From a virus, in IMG/VR virus record IMGVR_UViG_3300042894_001776, positions 1 to 21,506 of that record: a stretch of 21,506 bases of DNA; one strand, 5' to 3'. Positions 1 to 8,189 of the stretch are shown piece by piece. The position numbers and the translations under genes were made by a program. Within the stretch, counting starts at the first letter, position 1; each line of letters starts with the position of its first letter. Below the pieces are notes generated by a model. That model was not told the origin of the DNA. It ran no database searches and saw only the letters and a list, made by a program, of their open reading frames with translations.

Positions 1-771
1 GTCGAGTGGGGAGCCCCAGACGCTGCAACCCAGTATTACTGGTGCGTCCACACCATCGCGGTCAATGCTCCGTCACTTGAGGAAAGCCCGACGTTTGAAG
101 GTGGGCCTTACGGGGAGCTGTTGCACGAGCTTCAGGCCCGTGGAGCTTATCCCAACATTCCAGGACGCCCGCGAATCATGAACGGCGTGACCGCTTTCAA
201 CGCGAGTCAAACCCCGCAATCAACGGACCCACTCGGCATCGTCGGCAACCCGATGCTCGGGCACGCGCCCTACGGCATGCCGTCGCCGTTCATCACCAGT
301 CGCCTCACGGGAGTTATCCAACGTAACACGGCAGCACTTCCATCGGTGGCACCATCGTCAGATGCGGTGCTTCATTCCATTGCTCGAATGGGAGCGCTGG
401 CAACCTCGACGGGAGCGAATTACGCCGCTGGGGCATTCTGGAAGACCACCTACATGGGCCAGTTTGGTGCCAACGCGAACAACAAGCGGATCAAGATTGT
501 CCGCTCGGCGGGTGGCGCGACGCGTTTTGATTCAGGCATTCTCACCGCAAATGCGGAGCAGTTCACGCTGGTTCATTACGAAATCCGCCTTGCCGCAGGA
601 TACATCTACATCACCAGCCTCGAATGGTCGGACGCGGCGGGCGTGGTCAAACGGATTCAGACCTACGACGCATCGGCAAGCGGTGCTGACAACCAACTTC
701 TCGTCACCGGCACGGCACTAGGAGATGTGACCGTGTATTTCCATTTCACAGAGTGTCACCCAGTGCCTTGA
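1..771 (+). CDS. Unknown protein, 5'-truncated, GC-rich segment
   Basis: The frame is open from the first base of the window to TGA at 769-771, so the gene begins upstream; a TTG at 121 is a possible internal start but nothing requires it. I do not recognise the product. About 256 residues are visible. The first half is rich in Pro, Gly and Ala. The second half, roughly residues 140-255, alternates hydrophobic and polar residues (KRIKIVRS, FTLVHYEIRL, YIYITSLEW, VTVYFHF), which suggests a beta-rich C-terminal domain such as those of phage appendage proteins; that is only a guess. Codon use is strongly GC-rich (41 G+C in 60 bases at 241-300), unlike everything after about 960. It probably does not belong to the same replicon as the T4-like genes. 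Confidence 0.6.
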   Translation, partial: VEWGAPDAATQYYWCVHTIAVNAPSLEESPTFEGGPYGELLHELQARGAYPNIPGRPRIMNGVTAFNASQTPQSTDPLGIVGNPMLGHAPYGMPSPFITSRLTGVIQRNTAALPSVAPSSDAVLHSIARMGALATSTGANYAAGAFWKTTYMGQFGANANNKRIKIVRSAGGATRFDSGILTANAEQFTLVHYEIRLAAGYIYITSLEWSDAAGVVKRIQTYDASASGADNQLLVTGTALGDVTVYFHFTECHPVP

Positions 772-1006
772 CCATGAAACTCACCCTCATCCTCGTTTTT
801 CTAGCCGCTTACGTCCTTTAGACGATAGCCTTCTGACCTAATCCGACATGAAAGACAACACCGTAAACTCACCATTCTCGGCATTATTGGCGCCGCTGAC
901 GACCCTGCGTGGAACCTTACTATTGCGGAAATAGCTGACGCCACCGATGCCAGTATACCCATTCCTCGTTTAATTAACTACTCTAATAAATTAAACATAA
1001 TTGATA
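772..1006. other. Non-coding or decayed stretch with abrupt composition break
   Basis: No intact gene is visible. A 15-codon frame at 774-821 (MKLTLILVFLAAYVL) looks like the start of a signal peptide but stops at once. A stop-free frame at 829-1041 encodes a plausible protein start (KLTILGIIGAADDPAW, then NLTIAEIADATD), but it has no usable start codon; ATG 848-850 is one base out of register with it. The frame crosses the composition break: G+C is 33 of 60 at 901-960 and 12 of 60 at 961-1020. The likely junction between GC-rich and phage DNA is about 955-975. Confidence 0.55.
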
Positions 1007-1882
1007 TTAATAGTAAGTTCCGTAAATACTGGTATCGTTGACACTGTTGTCAAATACATTATCCTTGGAATACTGATCAACATCAAACGTATACGACTTA
1101 GGATTGCTGCTCAACTGCGGTGTTGTAACACCTGTTAGTATGAGAGGGTCATTATCTTGCGTTATAAGATAATCTCCTGATTCAGTCTGTAGATCTAAGA
1201 TTTCTATACTAGGTATTTCTATATTAGAACTCAATATACCACTAAAGCTATTATCATATACTTGATTGTTGCCTTGCTCACCTGCTAAGCCAGGTTCAAA
1301 TGAACCTTCGTATCTCTTAGCCTTTAATCTATAAACATAGTGACCAAGTAGAGGGTTAAGTGAAGCGACATCTTGATCTACTCGTTCTGTTATTTCGAAC
1401 CACTTAGCACCTCTACCATTAGGTCTATCGCATCCTAGAGCTGTAACTTCTATAATGTCACCTGACTTAGGCTCAATAGACTGATTAAACTCCGCGTAAT
1501 TAATAACAGCAGAAAATGTAGTTGTAAATGTATCTATATGAAGATATGCGGTTAATTCATCATCAGACGCGAAACCAAATCGTGATAAGTTTATAGCGTT
1601 CTCTATTAACTCAATATAGGAAATAATACTTACAGGTCCGAGGTAAGGTGCAATAGGGTGTTCACCATATAATAAATCGGCAGATAATACATTAAATGTA
1701 TTTACATAATAATTAATAGGTACCCCGTAACTGTTAATTAAATCACTAAACGCAGCATCGTAAATTAACTGCTCTGCTTGAAAATTAGCGGGGTTGAAAA
1801 ATTGAGAGCAACCTGGCGCTGCAACAGCAGCAAATACTGTCGAAGGAGTGCAGGACTGTCTTGATGGGCTACAATTACTCAT
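1007..1882 (-). CDS. gp14: Neck protein, T4 gp14-like
   Basis: Putative head-tail connector (neck) protein, 291 aa, close to the usual length of the T4 gp14 family. Recognised from conserved pieces: an N-terminal segment around residues 35-60 with a tyrosine-glycine turn (NSYGVPINYYVNT), then LYGEHP, an acidic FASDDELTAYLHI segment, GDIIEVTALG in the middle, and the WFEIT...HYVYRLKAKRYE block, which parallels the FEI...YVYxL pattern of gp14. In T4 the protein completes the head so that the finished tail can join. It is last in a minus-strand unit and overlaps the preceding gene by 8 bp (ATG at 1882), so translation is probably coupled. AGAAAGG lies six bases before the ATG and is the best Shine-Dalgarno-like sequence in the window. 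Assignment is from pattern recall, not alignment. Confidence 0.65.
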   Translation of the reverse strand: MSNCSPSRQSCTPSTVFAAVAAPGCSQFFNPANFQAEQLIYDAAFSDLINSYGVPINYYVNTFNVLSADLLYGEHPIAPYLGPVSIISYIELIENAINLSRFGFASDDELTAYLHIDTFTTTFSAVINYAEFNQSIEPKSGDIIEVTALGCDRPNGRGAKWFEITERVDQDVASLNPLLGHYVYRLKAKRYEGSFEPGLAGEQGNNQVYDNSFSGILSSNIEIPSIEILDLQTESGDYLITQDNDPLILTGVTTPQLSSNPKSYTFDVDQYSKDNVFDNSVNDTSIYGTYY

Positions 1883-2210
1883 TGGGTGCCTTTCTAACTC
1901 TAGCGTATTTTACACCTTCACTGTCTATATACATCTCTATAGTTGATTTAGAATTTCCGAGATGCTTCACACCAGGTTCAAATATTAGTTTATAATCCGA
2001 TAGTAACTTACTTAGGCTAGCTCCAGATATGACACCATTTGGTATATTGTGACGAGATTTGTAACCTTTAGCTATAGTATTAGTATGCTTACGTAAATGT
2101 GCACGATCAAACGATTTACCGTTTATACCGTCTTTGATACCAGCAATACCAGAAATCATAGCATTCTGTTTCGTTTTATACTCTAGTAAGTATTCCTTAA
2201 AACTAACCAT
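1875..2210 (-). CDS. Unknown small late protein with possible capsid-targeting N-terminus
   Basis: A 111-aa protein I cannot assign. It begins MVSFKEYLLEYKTK; the first ten residues resemble the capsid-targeting peptides of T4 internal head proteins (MKTYQEFIAE), including an L-x-E site after which the prohead protease could cut. The remaining ~101 residues are Lys/Arg-rich, as in T4 internal proteins. This is an inference; many T4-like virion proteins of unknown role carry similar N-termini. The gene has its own late promoter, follows a terminator, and is coupled to the neck-protein gene downstream by an 8-bp overlap. That suggests a head or neck role. Confidence 0.6.
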   Translation of the reverse strand: MVSFKEYLLEYKTKQNAMISGIAGIKDGINGKSFDRAHLRKHTNTIAKGYKSRHNIPNGVISGASLSKLLSDYKLIFEPGVKHLGNSKSTIEMYIDSEGVKYARVRKAPNE

Positions 2211-2215
2211 ACTAT

Positions 2216-2223
2216 TATTTATA
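2216..2223 (-). promoter_or_regulatory. T4-type late promoter, TATAAATA
   Basis: Perfect TATAAATA on the minus strand, exactly five bases before ATG at 2210 and just downstream of the terminator hairpin at 2231-2259. By T4 geometry transcription would start at or next to the A of the ATG. Confidence 0.75.
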
Positions 2224-2224
2224 C

Positions 2225-2259
2225 AAAAAAAACGCCTAGTAGGTAATCTACTAGGCGTT
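2225..2259 (-). terminator. Intrinsic terminator, minus strand
   Basis: Perfect 12-bp arms AACGCCTAGTAG (2231-2242) and CTACTAGGCGTT (2248-2259) enclose a 5-base loop. On the minus strand the stem is followed by a run of T (A-run 2225-2232 on the plus strand). It lies just past the stop of the acidic protein gene (2289) and ends that transcript two bases before the next late promoter. Confidence 0.85.
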
Positions 2260-2288
2260 CTTAAATTATTTTTTAAAAATGTTAAGTA

Positions 2289-3164
2289 TTATTGCTCAAA
2301 CATTGATTTATTAACCTTTAGGTTACCGACTTTGTTGCTCTTACCCATGTTAGGTTGCTTAGCATTAACAAGAGCGTGACCGTAATCACCGTCATCACCT
2401 TGCTTGGTAGTATACTTAGAAGAAGCACCACCTGATTGAGTCTTGAGATTACCGACCTTGTTGTTCTTACCCATGTTAGGCTCCTTAGCATTAACGTTGG
2501 TGTGACCAAGATCTTCTTCGTCTTCTTCATCGTCAAAACCTTCATCTTCACCCATGTCTTCGTCGCTCATGTCACCTTCCATGTCGAAGTCTTCGTCTCC
2601 CATGTCTTCTTCACCACCTAGAGCACCTTGAAGTACATCAATTAGCTTTTGTGCAGTTTCACGGTCAAGAGTAAAGGTAACATCAGCACCTTCATCTTCT
2701 CCCATTTCGTCTTCGCCTTCGATTCCGAGAGCATCAAGCTCATCAGTTTCACCCATTTCAGAACCCATAGAATCACCACCTGTAGGAGCGCCGCCACCTA
2801 GTGGTCCACCTGACATGACGTTTTCATAGAGCTTATCAAAGATTGATTTTTTTCTCATAAACTTATTTATACTCTCCTTGGCTATTTTCTTGGTTTCTTT
2901 GACACTTTCTTCATCTTGAGATAAATTGTCTATATTATAGGCATTTTCTTTAGATTTAGGTTTTTTGTTTCTCTTGTCAATTCTAGATTTAGAGAATCCA
3001 CTCTTTTCTTGAGGGCCACCATCGAGTAACTTTACATCGCCAATTTCTCCAGCAGCGACTTTAGGTCCGATTTTGCCTTCTGAAACTAGTGCCTTTTTCA
3101 AGTTAGATAACATACCACCATAAACTTGACCGATATTTGCAAAGTCATTTTTAGCTTTTGACAT
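2289..3164 (-). CDS. Acidic probable virion/prohead protein with C-terminal repeats
   Basis: 291 aa from ATG 3164 (MSKAKNDFANIG). An in-frame TTG at 3182 would add six residues, but the ATG sits five bases after TATAAATA, so I choose it. Residues 1-120 are basic and probably helical, ending in NKFMRKKSIFDKLYENVM. Residues 138-220 are extremely acidic (runs of E, D, G, M) around a short ordered segment VTFTLDRETAQKLIDVLQ (162-179). The C-terminus has two copies of NAKEPNMGKNNKVGNLK / NAKQPNMGKSNKVGNLK (225-241 and 268-284). Similar KSIFDKLYE...VTxxLDRExAQKL layouts occur, as I recall, in structural proteins of marine T4-like phages, so a scaffold or virion role is likely. No enzyme motif is visible. 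It is divergent from the terminase gene. Confidence 0.6.
   Translation of the reverse strand: MSKAKNDFANIGQVYGGMLSNLKKALVSEGKIGPKVAAGEIGDVKLLDGGPQEKSGFSKSRIDKRNKKPKSKENAYNIDNLSQDEESVKETKKIAKESINKFMRKKSIFDKLYENVMSGGPLGGGAPTGGDSMGSEMGETDELDALGIEGEDEMGEDEGADVTFTLDRETAQKLIDVLQGALGGEEDMGDEDFDMEGDMSDEDMGEDEGFDDEEDEEDLGHTNVNAKEPNMGKNNKVGNLKTQSGGASSKYTTKQGDDGDYGHALVNAKQPNMGKSNKVGNLKVNKSMFEQ
2321..2496 (-). repeat. Imperfect direct repeat, ~50 bp, offset 126 bp
   Basis: The segments at about 2321-2370 and 2447-2496 are near-identical and in the same reading frame, giving the two NAK(E/Q)PNMGK(N/S)NKVGNLK copies near the C-terminus of the acidic protein. Differences are mostly synonymous or conservative, so the peptide appears to be kept by selection. 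Confidence 0.75.
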
Positions 3165-3169
3165 ACATA

Positions 3170-3177
3170 TATTTATA
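3170..3177 (-). promoter_or_regulatory. T4-type late promoter, TATAAATA
   Basis: Perfect TATAAATA on the minus strand, five bases before ATG 3164. It lies in the 17-bp gap between the divergent acidic-protein and terminase genes; on the plus strand the same bases read TATTTATA just before the terminase ATG, so one element may affect both starts. Confidence 0.75.
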
Positions 3178-3181
3178 TACA

Positions 3182-4891
3182 ATGGCGAAAAAAGAAGCTA
3201 AAACCAAATATTACCTAGGTAATCCTAATTTACCCGTGGCTGATGCTCAGATTGAATTCGAGCCCTGGATGATAAAAGAAATATCTAAAAGTAGGCAAAA
3301 TTTATTACATTTCGCTGAAAATTTCTTCTATATAATTGACCCTGAAAAAGGCAAAAAGCAAGTTATTAAATTATTCCCGTATCAAAGAAAAATATTAAGA
3401 ACTCTAAGAGATAATAACAAAGTAATATTACTTGCATCAAGACAATGCGGTAAAACTACGCTACTAACTATATATGCCTTATGGGTTGCATGCTTTAATG
3501 ATTATCAAAATATAGTTATTGTTGCTAATAAAGAAGCTACCGCAATTGAAGTATTTAGACGTATAAAACTAGCGTACGAAGAATTACCTTTATGGATAAA
3601 ACCAGGTGTATTATCATTTGCTACAACAGCGTGTGAATTTGACAACGGTTCAAGAATATCTATTTCAACAACTACAGGTTCTGCAGCGCGTGGTATGACA
3701 ATCACATGCCTTTTACTTGATGAATTAGCTTTCATTGAACCTGCATCAATTCTCGAAGATTTCTGGCGCTCTGTTTATCCTACTATATCCAGATCACCAG
3801 TCGCAAAAGTATTAATAGCATCAACACCAAACGGTACAGGTAATCTATTTCATAAGTTATTTGATGGAGCGGAAAAACAAGAAAATGGATTCGTTTATGA
3901 ACGTGTACGTTGGTATGATTTACCAGGTCGTGATGAAGAATGGAAGCAGCGAGAAATAAAATCGATGGGGTCGCATGAATCTTTTTTACAAGAATACGAA
4001 ACCGTTTTCCTTAATACAGGTGAATCTTCTATTGATGATGTTTTGTTTGAGGAAATGCTTTTAAAATGCACAGAACCTAAAATAGTTTTAGATGAGGGTA
4101 ACTACAAAATATGGGAAGAACCAGACTCTACAAGAGTTTATGTAGCTGGTGTTGATATATCTGAAGGTGTTGGTATAGATGCATCTGTTATGCAAATACT
4201 GGATATAACAGATATCAAAGATATTAGACAGGTAGCTGTATATCATAATAGGCACATACCACCTCTAGAGTTTGCTAATAAAGTATATACAATCTTAAAG
4301 AACTGGGGATCTCCATTAGCTCTTATAGAGCGTAATAATTGCGGCGCACAAGTAGTTGATCGCCTTGCTTTTGATATGGGGTATGCGGGTATTGTATCAT
4401 ATGGAGCTAAAGTGGCTAATAGATCAAAACCTCAAATGGGTATGATAGCTCATACTAACACAAAGTATAAAGGTGTTATGAATATGAGATACTTTATAAA
4501 TGAAGTTCGCTCTGTAACTATTCAGGATATTGATACACTAAAAGAGTTAAGAGACTTTGTTAGATATCCTAATGGTACATGGAAAGCTAAGGGTGGTTAT
4601 CATGATGATAGAGTTATGTCACTAATCTATGCATTGTATATACTAGAGAAAGAGCTAACAGAAAGATATTTTGAAATTATTGAATTAGATGATCACGGAA
4701 AGCCGTGTAATATAGAAGTAATGGATTATGGTGTTGCTAGCTTCGAAGAAGCTACATCTATCTATAATGATTTTGAAGTAGTTGGTGTAAATAATGTGTA
4801 TATGACACCTATTGTTTTCGGTATGGGTCAAACAGATCAATTAGCTGAAATCGAATGGTTACAACAGGAAGGATGGACACAACTAAACTAA
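3182..4891 (+). CDS. gp17: Terminase large subunit (DNA-packaging ATPase and nuclease)
   Basis: Packaging motor that pumps DNA into the prohead and cuts the concatemer. 569 aa from ATG 3182 (MAKKEAKTK); an upstream in-frame ATG at 3158 would overlap the divergent gene and is less likely. ATPase domain: Walker A ASRQCGKTT (85-93), Walker B CLLLDE with D180/E181, coupling motif ASTPNG (213-218). RNase H-like nuclease domain: GVDISEG with D325, ALIERNN with E383, and GGYHDDR with D475/D476. All catalytic positions are present and the length is close to T4 gp17 (610 aa). No Shine-Dalgarno or plus-strand TATAAATA precedes it. The partner small subunit is not next door but at 18377-18826 on the other strand. 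The following gene begins one base after its stop. Confidence 0.95.
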   Translation: MAKKEAKTKYYLGNPNLPVADAQIEFEPWMIKEISKSRQNLLHFAENFFYIIDPEKGKKQVIKLFPYQRKILRTLRDNNKVILLASRQCGKTTLLTIYALWVACFNDYQNIVIVANKEATAIEVFRRIKLAYEELPLWIKPGVLSFATTACEFDNGSRISISTTTGSAARGMTITCLLLDELAFIEPASILEDFWRSVYPTISRSPVAKVLIASTPNGTGNLFHKLFDGAEKQENGFVYERVRWYDLPGRDEEWKQREIKSMGSHESFLQEYETVFLNTGESSIDDVLFEEMLLKCTEPKIVLDEGNYKIWEEPDSTRVYVAGVDISEGVGIDASVMQILDITDIKDIRQVAVYHNRHIPPLEFANKVYTILKNWGSPLALIERNNCGAQVVDRLAFDMGYAGIVSYGAKVANRSKPQMGMIAHTNTKYKGVMNMRYFINEVRSVTIQDIDTLKELRDFVRYPNGTWKAKGGYHDDRVMSLIYALYILEKELTERYFEIIELDDHGKPCNIEVMDYGVASFEEATSIYNDFEVVGVNNVYMTPIVFGMGQTDQLAEIEWLQQEGWTQLN

Positions 4892-4892
4892 T

Positions 4893-5474
4893 ATGTCAGA
4901 TCAATATCAACAATCTCTATTAAACAAGGCACGTAGCGATAAGTTCTTACTTGTCTTTGATGTACCACCTATTTTAAAAACATTTGCTGCACCTCTTAAT
5001 AGTAAAATAAGCAATAATACTATTATTCCTGATTCTGTTCAGTTTTCCATTTTTGGTACTGTTGTACCTGAAATAATAGTACCTGCAATAGAAAATAGAT
5101 ACGCTGGTAACACACTGTATGTGTCATCTAATTCAAAAAACTCATACCCACCTGTAAATGTAAAATTTGCTGTTGATAATCAATTCAAAAACTACTGGGT
5201 AATATATCAGTGGCTTAATCTTCTACACGATCAACGTGAAGGTAGATATAACGCTAAAGATATACAAATAGACAGTAACTTTACAGATTATCAAACTATT
5301 TTAACTATATATGGTGTTGACGAGTTTGATAATAAACGCATTAAATTTAACTATATTGGTGCATTTCCAACGTCAATTGATGGCGTCGATTACAATTATC
5401 AAACCAGTGGTGAAATCATTGGAGGCTTTACTTTTGTATACTCTCAGATGCATATAGAGTTGCTTGATTTATAG
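4893..5474 (+). CDS. Tail-tube-fold protein, probable tail/baseplate component
   Basis: 193 aa, starting one base after the terminase stop, so translation is probably coupled. An AGGAAGG at 4866-4872 is 20 bases upstream, too far to be a normal ribosome site. The sequence resembles tail-tube-like structural proteins of T4-like phages: an N-terminal KFLLVFDVPPIL strand, VQFSIFGTVVPEI followed by ENRYAGNTLYVSS, WVIYQWLNLLHD in the middle, and IKFNYIGAFPTS with a beta-rich C-terminus ending FTFVYSQMHIELL. The AFPT...F(T/S)F pattern is shared with gp19-type tubes. It is distinct from the canonical tube gene at 10008, so it may be a tube-end or sheath-terminator protein (a gp15-type role is possible but not shown). 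Confidence 0.6.
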   Translation: MSDQYQQSLLNKARSDKFLLVFDVPPILKTFAAPLNSKISNNTIIPDSVQFSIFGTVVPEIIVPAIENRYAGNTLYVSSNSKNSYPPVNVKFAVDNQFKNYWVIYQWLNLLHDQREGRYNAKDIQIDSNFTDYQTILTIYGVDEFDNKRIKFNYIGAFPTSIDGVDYNYQTSGEIIGGFTFVYSQMHIELLDL

Positions 5475-5496
5475 AAAAAGAAATTGATTTTCTATA
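5470..5496. other. Hairpin overlapping stop codon and late promoter
   Basis: Perfect 9-bp arms TATAGAAAA (5470-5478) and TTTTCTATA (5488-5496) with a 9-base loop. The left arm holds the TAG stop (5472-5474) of the previous gene and the right arm runs into TATAAATA (5493-5500). It is AT-only apart from one G-C pair and has no T-run after it, so it is not a standard terminator. Confidence 0.55.
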
Positions 5497-5500
5497 AATA
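5493..5500 (+). promoter_or_regulatory. T4-type late promoter, TATAAATA
   Basis: Perfect TATAAATA, five bases (CTTGT) before the sheath ATG at 5506. Confidence 0.8.
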
Positions 5501-5505
5501 CTTGT

Positions 5506-8151
5506 ATGGCAGTACCAACTATAAAATCTCCTGGTGTTGAAATCGTAGAAAAAGACTTATCACTAGTCGCCCCAACAAACTTTGGAACAAGCGTTTTTGT
5601 TCCGGGTTTCGCGAATCAAGGGCCTATTGACGAAGTTATTCAAATCTCTTCAAGAGAAGAGCTTGATTTAGTCTACGGTACACCGACTAACGCAGCAGAA
5701 AGATACTTCTACTATACAGTAGACGAACTATTAAGATCACCAAGTAACATTTACACTTCACGTCTTCCATATGGAGCTAGTACAGGTGTTGGATTTGGTT
5801 CTAAATACTCCGCACTAGCTTATCCAGTAAAATTTGTATCTTCTCTACAGAGTTATACCTTTAGTACATCAGCTACTACAGCACAGAATTTATCTGCTGC
5901 TAATTTTAGCTTAACACTATCTAATAACACATCATATACTTTCGGATTCAGTGCAACTACATTCAACCCACTCGTTTCCACATATAACGCATATGTTAGG
6001 TTGACAGGTACAACACCGTTTGCATCACCAGCTCTTATTAACGCGCTATCTGCTGCTATTAATAGTATAGATACAAGTGTTACATTCCAATCTGCAGGTC
6101 CAATTCTTACAGCCACTCTTTCAGCTGAAGTTTTACCAATTTATAACTTTGGAAGTGTTCCTACAAATAATACATTTACTGGTGTACAGAGTGCATCAGA
6201 TAACCTTAATCTCTCACAAGGTACATATGTACTAGGTCAACCTACTCACGTAGAACTTACATATGATGAGTATCAATCAGTGCTTGATGGATCAGGCTTT
6301 ACATGGAGTCCAAAAGCTTCTGCAGCTTCTGCAATAGGAACTGTTGCTTCTCTAGGTGGCGCTGGTGTTATTGTACTAAACAAAGCACAAACAACACTTA
6401 ACGACAGATATGAGGGTTATTATGTTGGTTTAGTTGATAACACAAACGTTAACCCTGGTACAAACTACGATGGTATTCTTAATGTTAAGTCAATTAACTC
6501 ATCACTATCATCTACTTCATCATATCTCACTATTCCTGAGCAAACTCTAATATTCTCCTTATCTTCTGATTATAGATACGGTCCAACAAATAGTGTTTCA
6601 CAGGTAATGGAAACACTAACAGACTACAACATTGATAATCGTCAAGATGACGATCTTCTCAATGTAGGTATCTTTAAACTACGTAAGTCTATTTTCTCTA
6701 CTGAATCATTCAAACTTGATTACAGCTTAGAAGATAGAATCGTTGGTTCTATTGACTACTTCAGAACAACAAATAGCGAAAGCGGTGGACCTGCTGTTAA
6801 CTTCTTCTTAGAAGCAGCGGATACTAAGTCACGTAACGTTGAGATTCTAGTTAACGATTATATTTCAAATCGTAATAGCTCTACTTCAATCGATGAAAAT
6901 GGTCTACCTAAGAAGAAAATAAGAATTCTTACTAAGCAGCTTACTACTAACACAGCCGTTGCTGCGACTGGTATTGCACCTTCCTTCATGGGTACTCTGA
7001 CAGGTAGTATTGGATATGCAGATAGCTTATTCTCTCTTGGTGCATTTAGTAATACAACAGTAACTACTAAGAATCTCGGTGATATTCCAGCGAAACTTGA
7101 TAGAGCATTAGATGGTATTCGTAACGAAGACATCTACGATCTAGATGTTGTTGTTGAAGCTGGTCTTGGTACTGTATATGTTACTAAACAAGCTACTGGA
7201 TTAGATTACTTCGATGATACAACTTATAGTGGTACATTATCCGCGCAAGTCGAAGCATTAAGAACATCTGGTACACTAGGTACTGCAGGTGAAACAATTA
7301 GAGCTAACTACGCTACTATCTTTAATAAGCTTGAATCATTCTGCTCTCCATCTTATATTGGTGGTGGTCGTGGTGATTGTATTCTTATTGCAGATCCTAT
7401 TCGTCAGATACTTGTTACAGGTAGCAATACTAAGGTAATGTCAAATAGATCAAGAATCTTCCAGAAGGATCTTTACTGGGCTATTAGACACCAGTTTGAA
7501 CTTGAGAATACATCATATGCAACCACATATGGTAACTGGTCCAAGACATATGATTCCTTCACAGGTCAGAATGTATGGGTGCCGTTCTCTGGTTACGCTG
7601 CAGCTGCAATGGCTAGAACAGATGCTGCAAGATTCCCTTGGATTGCGCCAGCTGGCTTCACTAACGGTCTATTACCTAATGTTATAGATCTAGCAATTAA
7701 TCCTAATCAAAAGCAACGTGATGAGCTTTACAGATCAAACATTAACCCTGTTTCGTTCTTCCCATCACAAGGTCAAGTTATTTACGGTCAAAAGACTCTA
7801 AGTAAGAAGCCAAGCTCATTTGATAGAATTAACGTTAGACGTCTATTCCTCGCACTTGAGAGACCAACTCGTAAAGCTGCTCAATTCTTTGTATTCGAAC
7901 CTAATACAACGTTTACACGTACAAGACTTGTTAATACTCTAACTCCTATATTTGAAAGAGCTAAGAATAACGAAGGTCTTTACGATTACTTGATTGTTTG
8001 TGATGAGCGAAATAATACTGCTGATGTTATAGATAATAATCAGCTAGTTGTTGATATCTACATCAAGCCTGTAAGAGCAAGTGAATTTATATTAATTAAC
8101 TTCTTTGCAACAAGAACAGATGCAAGCTTCCAAGAAATTGTAGGTGCATAA
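5506..8151 (+). CDS. gp18: Tail sheath protein
   Basis: Contractile sheath subunit, 881 aa, clearly longer than T4 gp18 (659 aa). The N-terminus (SPGVEIVEKDLSL, then SVFVPGFANQGPIDEVIQI and FYYTVDELL) is the standard gp18 start, and the C-terminus (INVRRLFLALERPTRKAAQF, then YIKPVRASEFILINF) is the conserved arm that links neighbouring subunits. The extra length lies in a Ser/Thr/Asn-rich middle region, about residues 100-460, presumably surface domains on the outside of the tail. Its base composition is richer in G+C than the endonuclease next to it (31 of 60 at 7561-7620 against 8 of 60 at 8881-8940), consistent with a highly expressed gene. It has its own late promoter and an intrinsic terminator, so it is probably transcribed as a single-gene unit. 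Confidence 0.95.
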   Translation: MAVPTIKSPGVEIVEKDLSLVAPTNFGTSVFVPGFANQGPIDEVIQISSREELDLVYGTPTNAAERYFYYTVDELLRSPSNIYTSRLPYGASTGVGFGSKYSALAYPVKFVSSLQSYTFSTSATTAQNLSAANFSLTLSNNTSYTFGFSATTFNPLVSTYNAYVRLTGTTPFASPALINALSAAINSIDTSVTFQSAGPILTATLSAEVLPIYNFGSVPTNNTFTGVQSASDNLNLSQGTYVLGQPTHVELTYDEYQSVLDGSGFTWSPKASAASAIGTVASLGGAGVIVLNKAQTTLNDRYEGYYVGLVDNTNVNPGTNYDGILNVKSINSSLSSTSSYLTIPEQTLIFSLSSDYRYGPTNSVSQVMETLTDYNIDNRQDDDLLNVGIFKLRKSIFSTESFKLDYSLEDRIVGSIDYFRTTNSESGGPAVNFFLEAADTKSRNVEILVNDYISNRNSSTSIDENGLPKKKIRILTKQLTTNTAVAATGIAPSFMGTLTGSIGYADSLFSLGAFSNTTVTTKNLGDIPAKLDRALDGIRNEDIYDLDVVVEAGLGTVYVTKQATGLDYFDDTTYSGTLSAQVEALRTSGTLGTAGETIRANYATIFNKLESFCSPSYIGGGRGDCILIADPIRQILVTGSNTKVMSNRSRIFQKDLYWAIRHQFELENTSYATTYGNWSKTYDSFTGQNVWVPFSGYAAAAMARTDAARFPWIAPAGFTNGLLPNVIDLAINPNQKQRDELYRSNINPVSFFPSQGQVIYGQKTLSKKPSSFDRINVRRLFLALERPTRKAAQFFVFEPNTTFTRTRLVNTLTPIFERAKNNEGLYDYLIVCDERNNTADVIDNNQLVVDIYIKPVRASEFILINFFATRTDASFQEIVGA

Positions 8152-8156
8152 TTTAT

Positions 8157-8189
8157 AAAACCAGGAAGTTCGCAAAACTTCCTGGTTTT
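8157..8189 (+). terminator. Intrinsic terminator after the sheath gene
   Basis: Perfect 14-bp arms AAAACCAGGAAGTT (8157-8170) and AACTTCCTGGTTTT (8176-8189), loop CGCAA, followed by ATTTT. It starts six bases after the sheath stop codon. Confidence 0.9.

Noticed and set aside
362-721. Plus-strand open frame inside the GC-rich gene
   Set aside because: Arg/Pro-rich out-of-frame translation typical of a shadow in GC-rich DNA; the 1-771 frame is open from the window edge and looks protein-like.
774-821. 15-residue hydrophobic peptide MKLTLILVFLAAYVL
   Set aside because: Too short to call; it may be the broken start of a secreted protein, but nothing downstream continues in any frame.
2134-2621. 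Plus- and minus-strand open frames at 2134-2379, 2318-2551 and 2436-2621
   Set aside because: They lie opposite or out of frame with the terminator and the acidic repeat protein; the translations are low-complexity shadows.
4866-4872. AGGAAGG as Shine-Dalgarno for the gene at 4893
   Set aside because: It is 20 bases from the ATG, too far, and lies in the terminase coding frame.
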